From: Alkalihalobacillus sp. LMS39
GTDB lineage: Bacteria; Bacillota; Bacilli; Bacillales; Bacillaceae_F
Assembly (NCBI RefSeq): GCF_022812285.1
Contig: NZ_CP093300.1
Location: forward strand, 4,278,001 to 4,342,000
DNA length: 64,000 bases
Direction: 5' to 3'
Below the pieces are notes generated by a model. The model saw only the letters and a list, made by a program, of their open reading frames with translations. It was not told where the DNA came from and did not search any database. Shown here piece by piece: positions 8,780-17,396 of this stretch (position 1 is its first letter; each line of letters starts with the position of its first letter). The position numbers and the translations under genes are program-made.

Positions 8780-9175
8780 TCAACTTTCTTTTTCCTCATG
8801 AAGATACAAAGCCAAACTCGGCAACTTCGGCAATTGTTCTACATCTTCAAATGGTACTCGTTCCACATCCTGTGGTATAATAGACAAGCACGTTTTTATA
8901 AAGTCATTAATTTCTTCAAGGTCTACTCCCCAGAACTTTGGCCGATACGACTGAATATATTGATGAGCTGCTTGCATCATAAGCCTAGCACCTCGTACAT
9001 TTCCATACTCATAATGGTATATAGCGACAGTCATTTGTAATAAACCTTTTAAGAAATAATTGTCTTTTTCAGTCATCCAAATTTCTTCAAGTAAATCGTG
9101 GCACGTATAATAATCGCCCTCATTAAACTTGATGAAAAACTCATAATATTCAATCGGATATATTAAATCACTCAT
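8780..9175 (-). CDS. DUF309 family protein
   Basis: This 131-residue helical protein has the DUF309 signature: FNEGDYYTCHDLLEEIW near the N-terminus and GLLQMTVAIYHYEYGN in the middle. The biochemical role of the family is unknown; it resembles B. subtilis YpuF. It is just upstream of the M17-like gene with a gap of nine bases, so the two are probably co-transcribed. The ribosome-binding site AAAGGAGG is strong. Confidence 0.85.
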   Translation of the reverse strand: MSDLIYPIEYYEFFIKFNEGDYYTCHDLLEEIWMTEKDNYFLKGLLQMTVAIYHYEYGNVRGARLMMQAAHQYIQSYRPKFWGVDLEEINDFIKTCLSIIPQDVERVPFEDVEQLPKLPSLALYLHEEKES

Positions 9176-9358
9176 CGTTTTCCTCCTTTAGTAAAGGAAT
9201 GCACGTAAAACATCATCTTCCCATCTTATTTTTATTTTATGAAAAAACGGGTAAGGATACATAATTGTTTGAACGCATGTCAGATGGAAGATCGCATACA
9301 CTAAGTATACTTTATTTCACATTCTATCTTCTACCAAGAAAGGACGAGCATCAATCTT

Positions 9359-9835
9359 ATGGATTTATTTGATAATTTCCCATTATGGGCCGCTTTATTT
9401 TCAATCGGATTTGCACAGTTCATTAAAGTACCACTCGCATTTTTAGCGACTCGTAAGTTAGACTGGACACTGTTAACAAGTACAGGTGGAATGCCAAGTT
9501 CACATTCAGCAGCTGTAACAGCCCTTTCCACTGCAATTGCATTAGAAGAAGGATTAGGCTCTCCTCTATTTGCGATTTCCACCATTTTCGGTATTATCGT
9601 CATGTTTGACGCAACGGGTATTCGTCGACATGCCGGCTATCATGCTACCGTATTAAACCAGCTTGTCGGTGATTTTAATAAGTTAGTGGAAGAAGTAAAA
9701 ACATGGCCGAAAAAAGAAGAAATGGAAAAACGTGAAGAATTAAAAGAGTTACTCGGACATCAACCAATCGAAGTATTTTTTGGTGGGGTTTTAGGTATTA
9801 TTTTATCTTTAGTTATTTATGCTATCTTAACTTAA
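9359..9835 (+). CDS. yuiD: YuiD, DUF212 membrane protein (PAP2-related)
   Basis: This 158-residue membrane protein carries TSTGGMPSSHSAAVTALST, DATGIRRHAGYHA and GHQPIEVFFGG, the DUF212 family hallmarks. These resemble the SGH and RxxxxxH motifs of acid phosphatase/vanadium haloperoxidase enzymes, so a lipid-phosphate phosphatase activity is possible but unproven. The ATG at 9359 matches the B. subtilis start. The nearest purine run, AAAGGA, is 14 bases upstream, which is longer than usual. It is followed after 19 bp by the BtuF-like gene. Confidence 0.88.
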   Translation: MDLFDNFPLWAALFSIGFAQFIKVPLAFLATRKLDWTLLTSTGGMPSSHSAAVTALSTAIALEEGLGSPLFAISTIFGIIVMFDATGIRRHAGYHATVLNQLVGDFNKLVEEVKTWPKKEEMEKREELKELLGHQPIEVFFGGVLGIILSLVIYAILT

Positions 9836-9854
9836 CAGGATAGGGGGATTCCAT

Positions 9855-10676
9855 ATGAGGATTATTTCCATTTGCCCAAGCAATACTGAATTAATTGGAT
9901 ATTTAGGCTTGACGGAACAGCTTGTTGCTGTGGATGATTATTCAGATTGGCCAATGGAAGTAAACCAGCTTCCTCGCCTCGGACCTGATCTTCAAATTGA
10001 CATGGACCGGTTACAGTCGTTTGAGCCAGACCTTGTGTTAGCATCGTTAAGTGTACCTGGAATGGAACGAAATATTGAAGAATTACAAAAAAGAAACATT
10101 CCACACCTTGTATTAAACCCAAACACATTAGATGAAATTGCGGAGGATTTACTCCTTGTCGGTCAGTATACAAAGTGTGAGCTTCGCGCTCAACAACTTG
10201 TTAAACGCTTTAAACAAATCATTTTTGACTATAAAACCCTTGCCAAAGACGTAAAAAAAACGACTGTTTATTGGGAGTGGTGGCCAAAGCCTGTTTTTAC
10301 ACCAGGAAAACAAAACTGGCTTACTGAAATTAGTCAATTAGCAGGTGGCGTGAATATTTTTGACACTGAAAATATCGCCAGTGTACAAACAGACTGGGAC
10401 GATGTATACAAACGTAACCCTGAACATATTTGTCTCGTTTGGGTTGGTGTGCAAACAAACAAGGTCAACCCTGCTGTTGTTTATAAACGCCCGAATTGGA
10501 CGACACTTCAAGCCATTGAAAAAAACAACATTTACATATTAGAAGAACCGTTGTTTTGCAGACCATCGCCACGCTTACTAATTGGGTTAAAGAAGATTGC
10601 AGCTATTCTTCATCCAAATATATTTCCACCATTTGATGAGATTGACCCGTTATTCCATGAAAACACGCATAAATAA
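9855..10676 (+). CDS. BtuF-like cobalamin/metal-chelate binding protein without signal peptide
   Basis: This 273-residue protein has the helical-backbone substrate-binding fold: RIISICPSNTELIGYLG at the start, DDYSDWP, then LPRLGPDLQIDMDRLQSFEPDL. These match proteins annotated as cobalamin-binding (BtuF-like). Normally such proteins are secreted and feed an ABC importer. This one starts directly at the domain with no signal peptide or lipobox, and no ABC genes are near. AGGGGG before the ATG at 9855 leaves no room for a longer start. A cytosolic binding or sensing role is inferred. Confidence 0.82.
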   Translation: MRIISICPSNTELIGYLGLTEQLVAVDDYSDWPMEVNQLPRLGPDLQIDMDRLQSFEPDLVLASLSVPGMERNIEELQKRNIPHLVLNPNTLDEIAEDLLLVGQYTKCELRAQQLVKRFKQIIFDYKTLAKDVKKTTVYWEWWPKPVFTPGKQNWLTEISQLAGGVNIFDTENIASVQTDWDDVYKRNPEHICLVWVGVQTNKVNPAVVYKRPNWTTLQAIEKNNIYILEEPLFCRPSPRLLIGLKKIAAILHPNIFPPFDEIDPLFHENTHK

Positions 10677-10680
10677 TTGT

Positions 10681-10710
10681 AAGCCGCTGATTCCTCGATT
10701 TCAGCGGCTT
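10681..10710. terminator. Terminator after the BtuF-like gene
   Basis: AAGCCGCTGA (10681-10690) pairs perfectly with TCAGCGGCTT (10701-10710), with T-rich sequence following. It may also serve the convergent yuiC. Confidence 0.85.
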
Positions 10711-10734
10711 TTATAATTCATGCGTATTTTTTTA

Positions 10735-11439
10735 TTAAAATGACATTTGCTCACGAAAAACTTGAACAGCTTCATTTTCATTTAACTTCACTAAATCTTC
10801 TTCTGTTAACTGGCCATCGCCTTTTTTCACTAAGTACACTTCAACTTCACGTTTGCCCCAGTTTTCAAAAACATCTGCAACTGTTTCATAATACAAATCA
10901 ATTTTGTTACCTTTAATTGCTGAACCTGTATCTGCCACAACTCCATATCCATATCCTGGAATATACAGTATAGATCCAATTGGATATTTCGTAATATCAG
11001 CCGCAATTGTCGAATATAAATCACGTTTTACCTTCACACCAGAAAAAGTAATCCCATAAGCTGGATGATCAGGTGTTTTTCCAGTCGACTCAATTCCAGC
11101 TGTGTATCCTGTTGCGACTACTGTACTAGAAGGATACTGACTCCAGTCTATCGCCTCATCTAATGAAACTGGTTCTGATTCCACAACTTCATGTGAAATC
11201 GATGTTTCTTGGCTTTCAGCAAATGACAGTTCTTTCCGATGCATACTCACCTCTTTTTTTTCAATATGTTCAACTGTTGACGGTTCTAATGTCCTCATTA
11301 AATTATGTTGTTCATTTGGCATAAATTTTGATAATTCAGCAGCACTCACTCCTGATAACGTTGAAAAAGTTGTAAACAATGCGACAAAGAATAATCCTGT
11401 CATCAATATTCTGCGAAATAGTTTTTTCGCGATTTCCAT
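10735..11439 (-). CDS. yuiC: YuiC, secreted 3D-domain muralytic-type protein
   Basis: This 234-residue protein has a cleavable signal peptide (cleavage near AxA, residues 31-34) and a C-terminal 3D domain. The domain runs from VVATGYTAG (about residue 114) through [21 protein letters not shown] with the three Asp residues. 3D-domain (Sps) proteins are lytic-transglycosylase-like and act on peptidoglycan. A start at 11439 is chosen because GAGAGGAGTG lies before it; the upstream in-frame ATG at 11484 has no such site. It is separated from yuiB by a terminator and a repeat, so it probably has its own promoter or reads through. Confidence 0.9.
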   Translation of the reverse strand: MEIAKKLFRRILMTGLFFVALFTTFSTLSGVSAAELSKFMPNEQHNLMRTLEPSTVEHIEKKEVSMHRKELSFAESQETSISHEVVESEPVSLDEAIDWSQYPSSTVVATGYTAGIESTGKTPDHPAYGITFSGVKVKRDLYSTIAADITKYPIGSILYIPGYGYGVVADTGSAIKGNKIDLYYETVADVFENWGKREVEVYLVKKGDGQLTEEDLVKLNENEAVQVFREQMSF

Positions 11440-11533
11440 TTTCTTCACTCCTCTCACAGAAATAATCCTGTCCAAAAATGGCAAAGATTATTCATAAAGA
11501 GCAGTTAAAATTTTCTGTTTATTTAAAAATTAA

Positions 11534-11564
11534 AAAAACACTACTAAAAATTAGTAGTGTTTTT
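11534..11564 (-). terminator. Terminator downstream of yuiB
   Basis: A 14-bp stem (11534-11547 with 11551-11564) has a 3-nt loop and long A/T tails on both strands. It lies between yuiB and yuiC, beyond the repeat element. Confidence 0.82.
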
Positions 11565-11573
11565 TGTTGCTAA

Positions 11574-11752
11574 CGGACATCCATTCCGCTATTCGATTCA
11601 ATCATTATAATTTTCACACTCTATCGGACATTTGTTCCGTTATCTTTAAAAAATACATTACTTTCACCGCGTTTTAGTTGAAGTAACGGAACTGATGACC
11701 GTAACGATACATAAAAAGGTCATTTACGACGAAATAGTGGAAAACATGTCCG
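11574..11752. repeat. CGGA quadruple-motif element, copy 1
   Basis: Four 15-bp motifs lie at 11574 (CGGACATCCATTCCG), 11625 (CGGACATTTGTTCCG), 11687 (CGGAACTGATGACCG, reverse form) and 11738 (TGGAAAACATGTCCG, reverse). Spacings are 51, 62 and 51 bp. The spacers are not conserved. This fills most of the 345-bp yuiC-yuiB gap. Confidence 0.85.
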
Positions 11753-11784
11753 TAACACTTTTTCAAGCCCAGTTTTTCGTCTTG

Positions 11785-12105
11785 TTAAAACATTTGGTAC
11801 CCACGATTTCTTAACATTTTAATAACAATCCCCGATAAAATAGCTCCAATTAATCCACTTGTTAATACAACTAAATCAACAAGTTGTAACGCTACTAAAT
11901 CATGCCCTAACGCTTGAAAAGAAGAAATTGGGGCTGTGAAATATTCAAAAAACCTGACATTATCAACAATTAAAATGACGATGATTGGATAAACAATGGC
12001 CATAACCCAAGTAGCCCTTAAAATCATGTTTAATAAAAAGCCGATTCCAAAAAACAATATTAAAAACAGCATAATTGAAATAATTAACTGTGGTAAACTC
12101 ATCAT
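11785..12105 (-). CDS. yuiB: YuiB, small membrane protein
   Basis: This 106-residue protein is almost entirely hydrophobic, with three predicted helices (residues about 5-28, 33-52 and 75-95) and a short basic tail. The gene order yuiD, yuiC, yuiB, yuiA, yumB matches my recollection of B. subtilis, which is the basis for the name. Function is unknown. GGGTGG lies seven bases before ATG 12105; a second ATG follows at once. Confidence 0.78.
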   Translation of the reverse strand: MMSLPQLIISIMLFLILFFGIGFLLNMILRATWVMAIVYPIIVILIVDNVRFFEYFTAPISSFQALGHDLVALQLVDLVVLTSGLIGAILSGIVIKMLRNRGYQMF

Positions 12106-12208
12106 GGTTGTTCCACCCCCGTATCAATGAATAGTTTACTCAATCCTAGCGGAAGCGTCAACAATGAGGTGTAAGAATAAGACAATGTTCGTGAACGTTT
12201 TGTGACAA

Positions 12209-12361
12209 CTACGAAGGAAAATGTTCATCCTCCACATAGCTTCTACCACTGCCGTGACATGATAAGCATGTTTCCGTCCCACCGACAACTAAATGATAAT
12301 AGCCGACACCAAAACAATATGGGCACTGTCCTTTTCGAACTTCTAATCTTCGATATATCAT
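12209..12361 (-). CDS. yuiA: YuiA, 50-residue CxxC zinc-finger-like protein
   Basis: This short gene reads MIYRRLEVRKGQCPYCFGVG then YYHLVVGGTETCLSCHGSGR and ends SYVEDEHFPS. It has two CxxC-x-G-x-G units (Cys 13, 16, 32 and 35), the arrangement of a DnaJ-type zinc finger, so it probably binds one Zn. The start at 12361 is supported by GGGAGGATAAA. Its position between yuiB and yumB fits yuiA. No function is known. Confidence 0.85.
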   Translation of the reverse strand: MIYRRLEVRKGQCPYCFGVGYYHLVVGGTETCLSCHGSGRSYVEDEHFPS

Positions 12362-12440
12362 TTTATCCTCCCACTCCTTTATCTGAACTTTCTGATAATA
12401 TACCAGGGATTTACGTTTTTGAAAAGAAAAACTTTCTAGT

Positions 12441-12510
12441 TAGAAAAACGCGGAGCGTCTTTTCTTTCAAAGCTTCATTGCTATACCAAATTTTTTCTTT
12501 CTTATCTTTT
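12441..12510 (+). repeat. MITE-like element, internally deleted copy 1
   Basis: The left end AGAAAAACGCGGAGCGTC joins directly to CTTTCAAAGCTTCATTGC and the right end ACCAAATTTTTTCTTTC..TTATCTTTT. The middle of the long form (53361-53549) is absent. It lies between yuiA and the yumB terminator. Confidence 0.75.
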
Positions 12511-12520
12511 AAGAAAAAAA

Positions 12521-12544
12521 AACCGAGAGACAATTCTCTCGGTT
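12521..12544 (-). terminator. Terminator of yumB
   Basis: AACCGAGAGA (12521-12530) and TCTCTCGGTT (12535-12544) form a perfect 10-bp stem with loop CAAT, followed on the minus strand by nine T. Confidence 0.9.
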
Positions 12545-12554
12545 CCTTTTAATA

Positions 12555-13754
12555 TTATAGCGGACTTTTTCCTTTTTTCAACACAAGGCCTGGTCCACCA
12601 ATGATATACAATGAGCGGTTATCAATCATTTTTTTCATAAAGCTTGCACTTGTACCATAAAGCTTTTTCCCGAATACAAGTCCAATCGCTTCACTTCCGC
12701 CAAGAGAAGCAACTGTGCCTTTAATTTCAGGTTTGAATGTTTTTGTTTCTTCCCCTTTAATTAAAGCTTTCAAATTATATGCACATACTTCCCCTTGTTG
12801 AAGGGCGATTTGTGCTGTAGGAGGATATGGTCTATTAATTTCTTCATTGATAATTAACGCACAGTCACCAATAATAAATACATCATCATGTCCAGGTGCA
12901 CGTAAATCAGCTTCTACTTTCACACGTCCACGCATCGCTTCAAACCCTGATTTTTCAATAATGGAACTACCACGAACTCCAGTTGCCCAAACGACTGTCT
13001 CCGCTTTAATTTCATCGCCTGTTGCGAGAACGACGCCACCTTTAACAACTTCTTTAATTGGACAGCTAATTTTAAATTCAACACCACGACTTTCAAGTAA
13101 ATTCATCGCATACTCAACTAGCTCTGGATCGAATCCTGGCAATGCTGATGGTGCTGCTTCAATGACATACATTTTTACTTTTTCTTTTGGCACATCGTAT
13201 TTTGCACAAAGGTCTGGAACACGTTCACTTAATTCACCAATAAATTCAATGCCCGTAAACCCTGCACCGGCTACAACAAATGTTAATAACTCATCACGTT
13301 TTTCATCTTCACTATTATATTTAGAGAACATATAATCAATATGGGTTCGAACTTGACGAGCGCCATTCACTGTCCACTTGCTAAATGCATGTTCGAATAC
13401 ACCTGGAACTCCAAACGTTTCTGGCTCAGACCCTAAGGCTACAACTAAATAATCATACTCAAGTTCTCCATTGTTTAATACGACCTTTTTGTCTTCAGTA
13501 TTCACTTCAACTACTACATCTTTAATAAATTGAACACGATTTGTGTCAAGCACACTTTTAATTTCGACACGAGCTTTTTCCGGATCCATTGTTCCAGCTG
13601 CTGGTTCGTGTAACCATGTTGTTTGATAATGGTAATCATGTTTGTTTACAAGTGTAATTTCTGCTTCGTTGTAACCAAGCTCTTTTTTAAGTTTTGCTGC
13701 TGTAATTAATCCTGCATAACCGGCTCCTAAAATGACGATTCTAGGCTTATTCAA
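12555..13754 (-). CDS. yumB: Type II NADH dehydrogenase (NDH-2), YumB
   Basis: This 399-residue single-subunit flavoprotein oxidises NADH and passes electrons to quinone at the membrane without pumping protons. It has the N-terminal FAD dinucleotide fold ([12 protein letters not shown]), the NADH fold ([15 protein letters not shown]), an FAD-binding [14 protein letters not shown] segment and [14 protein letters not shown]. The C-terminal [19 protein letters not shown] is amphipathic, as in membrane-bound NDH-2. The TTG at 13754 is chosen because GGAAGTG lies before it and the protein then starts MNKPRIV like its relatives; the ATG at 13769 has no ribosome-binding site. A Rex-like site lies 67 bp upstream. 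Confidence 0.93.
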   Translation of the reverse strand: MNKPRIVILGAGYAGLITAAKLKKELGYNEAEITLVNKHDYHYQTTWLHEPAAGTMDPEKARVEIKSVLDTNRVQFIKDVVVEVNTEDKKVVLNNGELEYDYLVVALGSEPETFGVPGVFEHAFSKWTVNGARQVRTHIDYMFSKYNSEDEKRDELLTFVVAGAGFTGIEFIGELSERVPDLCAKYDVPKEKVKMYVIEAAPSALPGFDPELVEYAMNLLESRGVEFKISCPIKEVVKGGVVLATGDEIKAETVVWATGVRGSSIIEKSGFEAMRGRVKVEADLRAPGHDDVFIIGDCALIINEEINRPYPPTAQIALQQGEVCAYNLKALIKGEETKTFKPEIKGTVASLGGSEAIGLVFGKKLYGTSASFMKKMIDNRSLYIIGGPGLVLKKGKSPL

Positions 13755-14112
13755 TCGAATCACTTCCATCTTTTAATATTTTCTTTGTGAGATAATTTGA
13801 CAAATTTGTTCACAATTAGTTTGTGATTTATTTCACGTACTTGAATAAATTAGTGCCATTGATAATAAAAATGAAACATTGTCGCAAAATATTCACAATC
13901 CGCTTTTATTATATTAGTCTTTTTACATTTTTTTTTCAATACTTTTAACATTAATTTTCTCTAAATACGGACGATTATCCGAAAAATTTATTGGAATGTA
14001 AGGAATCATATGATGAATAAGCGGAAAAATGATTGGTTGATACTGCTTTCATTTCCATTGCTTTACGACTATAATAGAAGAGGATTATCAGAACTTTGTC
14101 GGAGGTGCAAAA
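13755..14112. other. Divergent yumB/yumC regulatory region
   Basis: This 358-bp AT-rich gap between divergent genes holds no gene. It contains a Rex-like site (13821-13838), a second half site near 13885-13905 (ATATTCACAA), and a TATAAT at 14070-14075 before yumC with only a weak -35. Confidence 0.5.
13821..13838. promoter_or_regulatory. Rex-like operator candidate before yumB
   Basis: TTGTGATTTATTTCACGT matches the Rex consensus TTGTGAANNNNTTCACAA at 11 of 14 fixed positions. Rex represses respiratory NADH dehydrogenase genes in Bacillus when NADH is low. Its use here is inference. Confidence 0.4.
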
Positions 14113-15102
14113 ATGACTGAACAAAATGTGTATGATATTACGATTATTGGTGGCGGACCCACAGGATTATTTACCGCGTTTTACGGTGGTATGAGACAAG
14201 CGAAAGTGAAAATTATTGAAAGCATGCCACAGCTTGGCGGTCAGCTTTCTGCTTTATATCCAGAGAAATACATATATGACGTAGCAGGCTTTCCAAAAAT
14301 TCGAGCACAAGAACTAGTCGATAACTTAAAGGAACAAATGGATAAATTTAATCCAACGATCGTGCTAGAGCAATCCGTGCAAAAAGTTGAAAAGCGTGAT
14401 GATAACGTTTTTGAATTAAAAACAGACAAGGAAGTTCACTATTCGAGATCAGTTATTATTACAGCTGGTGCTGGTGCTTTCCAACCTCGTCGTTTAGAAG
14501 TTGACGGGGCTAGTCAATACGAAGGGAAAAACCTTCATTATTTTGTTAACGATTTAAGTGTATTTGCCGGCCAAAAAGTATTAGTTTGTGGCGGTGGTGA
14601 TTCTGCTTTAGACTGGTCTTTAATGTTAGAACCAATCGCTGAAAAAGTAACCCTTATTCATCGACGCGATAAATTTAGAGCGCATGAGCATAGTGTTGAG
14701 CTGTTGCATCAATCAAAGGTAAATGTTCAAACCCCTTATGCGATAAAAGAATTAATTGGTGATGGCGAAAAAATTAATAAAGTCGTCCTTGAAGAAATAA
14801 AAGGTGATAAAGAAGAAACATTAGATGTTGATGCTGTTATTGTTAACTTCGGCTTCGTCTCTTCTTTAGGTCCAATTAAAGAATGGGGACTTGATATTCA
14901 ACGGAACTCGATTATTGTTAATTCAAAAATGGAAACAAATATCCCAGGCATTTATGCAGCTGGTGATGTAGCCACTTACGAAGGAAAAGTAAAACTGATT
15001 GCAACTGGTTTTGGTGAAGCACCAACAGCGGTGAACAATGCGAAATCCTATATGGATCCTGATGCAAAACTCCAACCAGGCCATAGTTCAAGTATGTTTT
15101 AA
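14113..15102 (+). CDS. yumC: Ferredoxin/flavodoxin-NADP+ reductase type 2, YumC
   Basis: This 329-residue flavoprotein resembles thioredoxin reductase. It has an FAD fold ([19 protein letters not shown]), the [19 protein letters not shown] loop and the NADPH fold ([15 protein letters not shown]), but no CxxC, which is what separates YumC-type FNR from thioredoxin reductase. The [10 protein letters not shown] segment binds the NADPH 2'-phosphate. It passes electrons between NADPH and ferredoxin or flavodoxin. GGAGGTG precedes the ATG. It is divergent from yumB and monocistronic with two terminators behind it. Confidence 0.95.
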   Translation: MTEQNVYDITIIGGGPTGLFTAFYGGMRQAKVKIIESMPQLGGQLSALYPEKYIYDVAGFPKIRAQELVDNLKEQMDKFNPTIVLEQSVQKVEKRDDNVFELKTDKEVHYSRSVIITAGAGAFQPRRLEVDGASQYEGKNLHYFVNDLSVFAGQKVLVCGGGDSALDWSLMLEPIAEKVTLIHRRDKFRAHEHSVELLHQSKVNVQTPYAIKELIGDGEKINKVVLEEIKGDKEETLDVDAVIVNFGFVSSLGPIKEWGLDIQRNSIIVNSKMETNIPGIYAAGDVATYEGKVKLIATGFGEAPTAVNNAKSYMDPDAKLQPGHSSSMF

Positions 15103-15105
15103 AAA

Positions 15106-15133
15106 AAACAAGTGGGACATGTCCCACTTGTTT
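15106..15133 (+). terminator. First hairpin after yumC
   Basis: A perfect 28-bp palindrome (AAACAAGTGGGACA and its complement) begins four bases after the stop codon, between A and T runs. Confidence 0.75.
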
Positions 15134-15136
15134 ACT

Positions 15137-15166
15137 AAGCTGTCGGAAATTTCGGCAGCTTTTTTG
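15137..15166 (+). terminator. Second yumC terminator
   Basis: AAGCTGTC (15137-15144) pairs with GGCAGCTT (15154-15161, one G-U), followed by TTTTTG. This is the likely real stop of transcription. Confidence 0.8.
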
Positions 15167-15206
15167 TTTGATTTACAGATGTCAGAATTGGTTTTAATAA
15201 TATGGA

Positions 15207-15238
15207 AAAGGCAAGCAGGAATTGTCCCACTTGCCTTT
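15207..15238 (-). terminator. Terminator of yutM
   Basis: AAAGGCAAG (15207-15215) and CTTGCCTTT (15230-15238) form a 9-bp stem with a 14-nt loop. It lies five bases past the yutM stop. Confidence 0.75.
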
Positions 15239-15242
15239 ATCA

Positions 15243-15593
15243 TTAGCAGTCTTCAGGTGTCCCAGCATTCGCTGCCGTTCGGAATGATGTTCCACATCCA
15301 CATGAGGCAATTGCGTTTGGATTGTCGATTGTAAATCCTCCGCCCATCATGTTCTCCTTATAATCAATGACAACTCCGTTTAATATTGGAGCACTTTCAG
15401 TATCAACAACAACATTTAACCCATGTATCGTAAACTGTTTGTCATCATCATTGGCTTCTGCATCAAAACCCATTCCATACGAAAGACCACTACAGCCTCC
15501 GCCTTTTACACCAACCCGAAGCATGACATCGCCTTCTTCTTCAGCCATCATCACTTTAATTCGCTCGGCAGCTGCTTCTGTGATTGTAATCAT
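15243..15593 (-). CDS. yutM: A-type Fe-S carrier (SufA/HesB family), YutM
   Basis: This 116-residue protein carries the three family cysteines: GGGCSGLSYGMGF and a C-terminal ASCGCGTSF. It accepts or carries Fe-S clusters to target proteins, downstream of the SUF scaffold encoded at 42-47 kb. AAAGGAGAATG precedes the ATG. It is monocistronic. The Thr-Pro-Glu-Asp-Cys tail adds a non-canonical terminal Cys. Confidence 0.93.
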   Translation of the reverse strand: MITITEAAAERIKVMMAEEEGDVMLRVGVKGGGCSGLSYGMGFDAEANDDDKQFTIHGLNVVVDTESAPILNGVVIDYKENMMGGGFTIDNPNAIASCGCGTSFRTAANAGTPEDC

Positions 15594-15700
15594 TACACAT
15601 TCTCCTTTCTTTGTGTAATTGCTTTGTTTATATTATTATTGTACTGGTTCAAAAAAAATATCTCAAGAAAATAAGCTACCCAATTTATACGTTATCGTCA

Positions 15701-15874
15701 TTATTGGCTAGCTACTTTTTTGGGTAACATATCATTATGTTTTTTGTCTAATTCTTGACTGTATTTTAATACAAGTGGGTGATTCATGCCATTTACTAGT
15801 GCTGTTTCAATCATTTTTTCTCTTAATTGCTCAATTTGCTTTAAACAATCTTCACAGTATGAACGGTTGACCAC
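15701..15874 (-). CDS. Spo0E-like sporulation phosphatase
   Basis: This 57-residue protein has the Spo0E family pattern: a helix with QLREKMIETAL, a Gly-Met turn, and LVLKYSQELDKKH, where SQELD (39-43) is the hallmark. Spo0E proteins dephosphorylate Spo0A-P and delay sporulation. The GTG at 15874 is chosen because AAGGGG lies eight bases before it; an earlier GTG at 15883 has none. An N-terminal CEDC pair (residues 7-10) is extra to the core. There is no B. subtilis counterpart at this place that I recall. Confidence 0.82.
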   Translation of the reverse strand: MVNRSYCEDCLKQIEQLREKMIETALVNGMNHPLVLKYSQELDKKHNDMLPKKVASQ

Positions 15875-16197
15875 TACTATCACCCCTTAAATTAATATTA
15901 GTGCTTATAAATTTTAATATACCCAAAACTCTACCATATTTAAACCTTTTTTGGTAATCGGAACTTCTCTCTTTCATTTATTTGTAACAATTGATAGTAT
16001 AGTAGAAGATGTAAAAATCTTTAGTAAACCTAAATAAAGGAAATAGAGAAGTACTTTTTCTAATAAATCAAGCGTAAATGTTATAAAAGAAAAACTACTT
16101 GTTTGTCAAGGATTTTACCATATTTCCTTAAAAAATGGAATGTTTTTTATGAAAAAGAAAACGAAAACATATATTTTTTTTACAAGGGAGGAAAATC
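15875..16197. other. Intergenic region before mqnE
   Basis: This is 323 bp of AT-rich sequence between divergent genes. No convincing promoter, repeat or small gene is seen, apart from the GGGAGG ribosome-binding site of mqnE at its end. Confidence 0.4.
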
Positions 16198-17292
16198 ATG
16201 TCATCTTTAATACTAGACCAAAGAATGCATGCAATTACAGAAAAAATCAATCATGGTGAGCGGCTTTCAATCGAAGATGGTCTTTATTTGTATAACAGCG
16301 CGGATTTATTAGCGGTGGCCCAACTTGCAAATCAAGTAAACACGAAGAAAAACCAGGATCATGTTTATTTTATTCAAAATATGTATATTAACCCTACAAA
16401 TGTTTGTGAAGCAAATTGTGGATTTTGTGGGTTCAAACGAAAGCCTGGTGAAGACGGAGCTTACACAATGAATGAGGAACAACTTCTTTCTTATGTTGAG
16501 GCACGTTGGAATGAAAACATTCGTGAATTTCACATTGTAGGTGGACATAATCATGAAGTTCCATTTGAGTATTATTTAAATACGATTCGCACCTTAAAAA
16601 AGCATTATCCAACATGTACTATAAAAGCATATACTGGTGCTGAAATTGAATTTTTTGCACGGATTTCAGGGCTTTCTATGAAAGAAGTGCTTGAAGAATT
16701 AATTAAAGCGGGTTTAGATACGATGCCTGGTGGCGGTGCAGAGATTTTAACGGAACGCTATCGTTTAAAGATGAGTCCTGATAAAGCATCAACAGACCAA
16801 TGGTTAGAAGCACATGAAATTGCTCATGGTTTAGGCTTGCGAACGCATGCTACAATGCTGTACGGTTCAATTGAAACATTAGAAGAACGTTTAATTCATA
16901 TGGACCGCTTACGTCAATTGCAAGATCGGACAAACGGGTTTATGGTATTTATCCCCCTTGCGATGCAACCGCGAAGCATTAATGCCGGTTGGAAACGCCG
17001 AACAACAGCATATGATGATATGAGAACATTAGCGATCAGTCGCTTAATGCTTGATAACTTTGACCATATTAAAGCGTATTGGATTAACATCGGTGTTCAG
17101 CTGACACAAATGGCTCTGACTTTTGGCTCAAGTGATATTCACGGAACTTTAATTGAAGAACGCATCTCTCACTCTGTTGGTGCATTAACAACTCAAGGAA
17201 TTACGAGAGATGAATTAATTCACCTAATCAAGACAGCGGGAAAAACACCTGTTGAGCGAGATACATTTTATAACGTCATAAAAACATATTAA
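16198..17292 (+). CDS. mqnE: Aminodeoxyfutalosine synthase MqnE (radical SAM)
   Basis: This 364-residue radical SAM enzyme has the [4Fe-4S] motif CEANCGFC (Cys 70, 74, 77). The segments FHIVGGHNHEVPFEYYLNTI, KAYTGAEIEFFARISGLS and GLDTMPGGGAEIL match MqnE rather than the related cyclase MqnC. MqnE joins 3-[(1-carboxyvinyl)oxy]benzoate to adenosine in the futalosine route to menaquinone. GGGAGG precedes the ATG. It stands alone; other mqn genes are not in the window. It sits between yutM and dapF, which in B. subtilis (a men-pathway organism) are close neighbours, so it is an insertion relative to that order. Confidence 0.92.
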   Translation: MSSLILDQRMHAITEKINHGERLSIEDGLYLYNSADLLAVAQLANQVNTKKNQDHVYFIQNMYINPTNVCEANCGFCGFKRKPGEDGAYTMNEEQLLSYVEARWNENIREFHIVGGHNHEVPFEYYLNTIRTLKKHYPTCTIKAYTGAEIEFFARISGLSMKEVLEELIKAGLDTMPGGGAEILTERYRLKMSPDKASTDQWLEAHEIAHGLGLRTHATMLYGSIETLEERLIHMDRLRQLQDRTNGFMVFIPLAMQPRSINAGWKRRTTAYDDMRTLAISRLMLDNFDHIKAYWINIGVQLTQMALTFGSSDIHGTLIEERISHSVGALTTQGITRDELIHLIKTAGKTPVERDTFYNVIKTY

Positions 17293-17294
17293 TA

Positions 17295-17346
17295 TAAGAA
17301 AAAGCTTTCAAAACTTCACTGCTAAACCATACTTTCTTATCTTTTT
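17295..17346 (+). repeat. MITE-like element, shortest copy 2
   Basis: ATAAGAAAAAGCTTTC is joined directly to AAAACTTCACTGCTAAACC and the right end ACTTTCTTATCTTT. Only the ends of the long form are kept. It lies right after the mqnE stop. Confidence 0.75.
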
Positions 17347-17348
17347 AA

Positions 17349-17378
17349 AAAAAGTGACTCCATTATGAGTCACTTTTT
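17349..17378. terminator. Terminator after mqnE
   Basis: AAAAAGTGACTC (17349-17360) pairs with GAGTCACTTTTT (17367-17378), with a 6-nt loop. Confidence 0.88.
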
Positions 17379-17396
17379 CTATATTCGCCATTCTAG

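Noticed and set aside
12202-12552. 116-codon plus-strand frame
   Set aside because: It runs antisense to yuiA, through a repeat element and a terminator, and has no ribosome-binding site.
15038-15334. 98-codon plus-strand frame
   Set aside because: It overlaps the yumC end, two terminators and the yutM 3' end.
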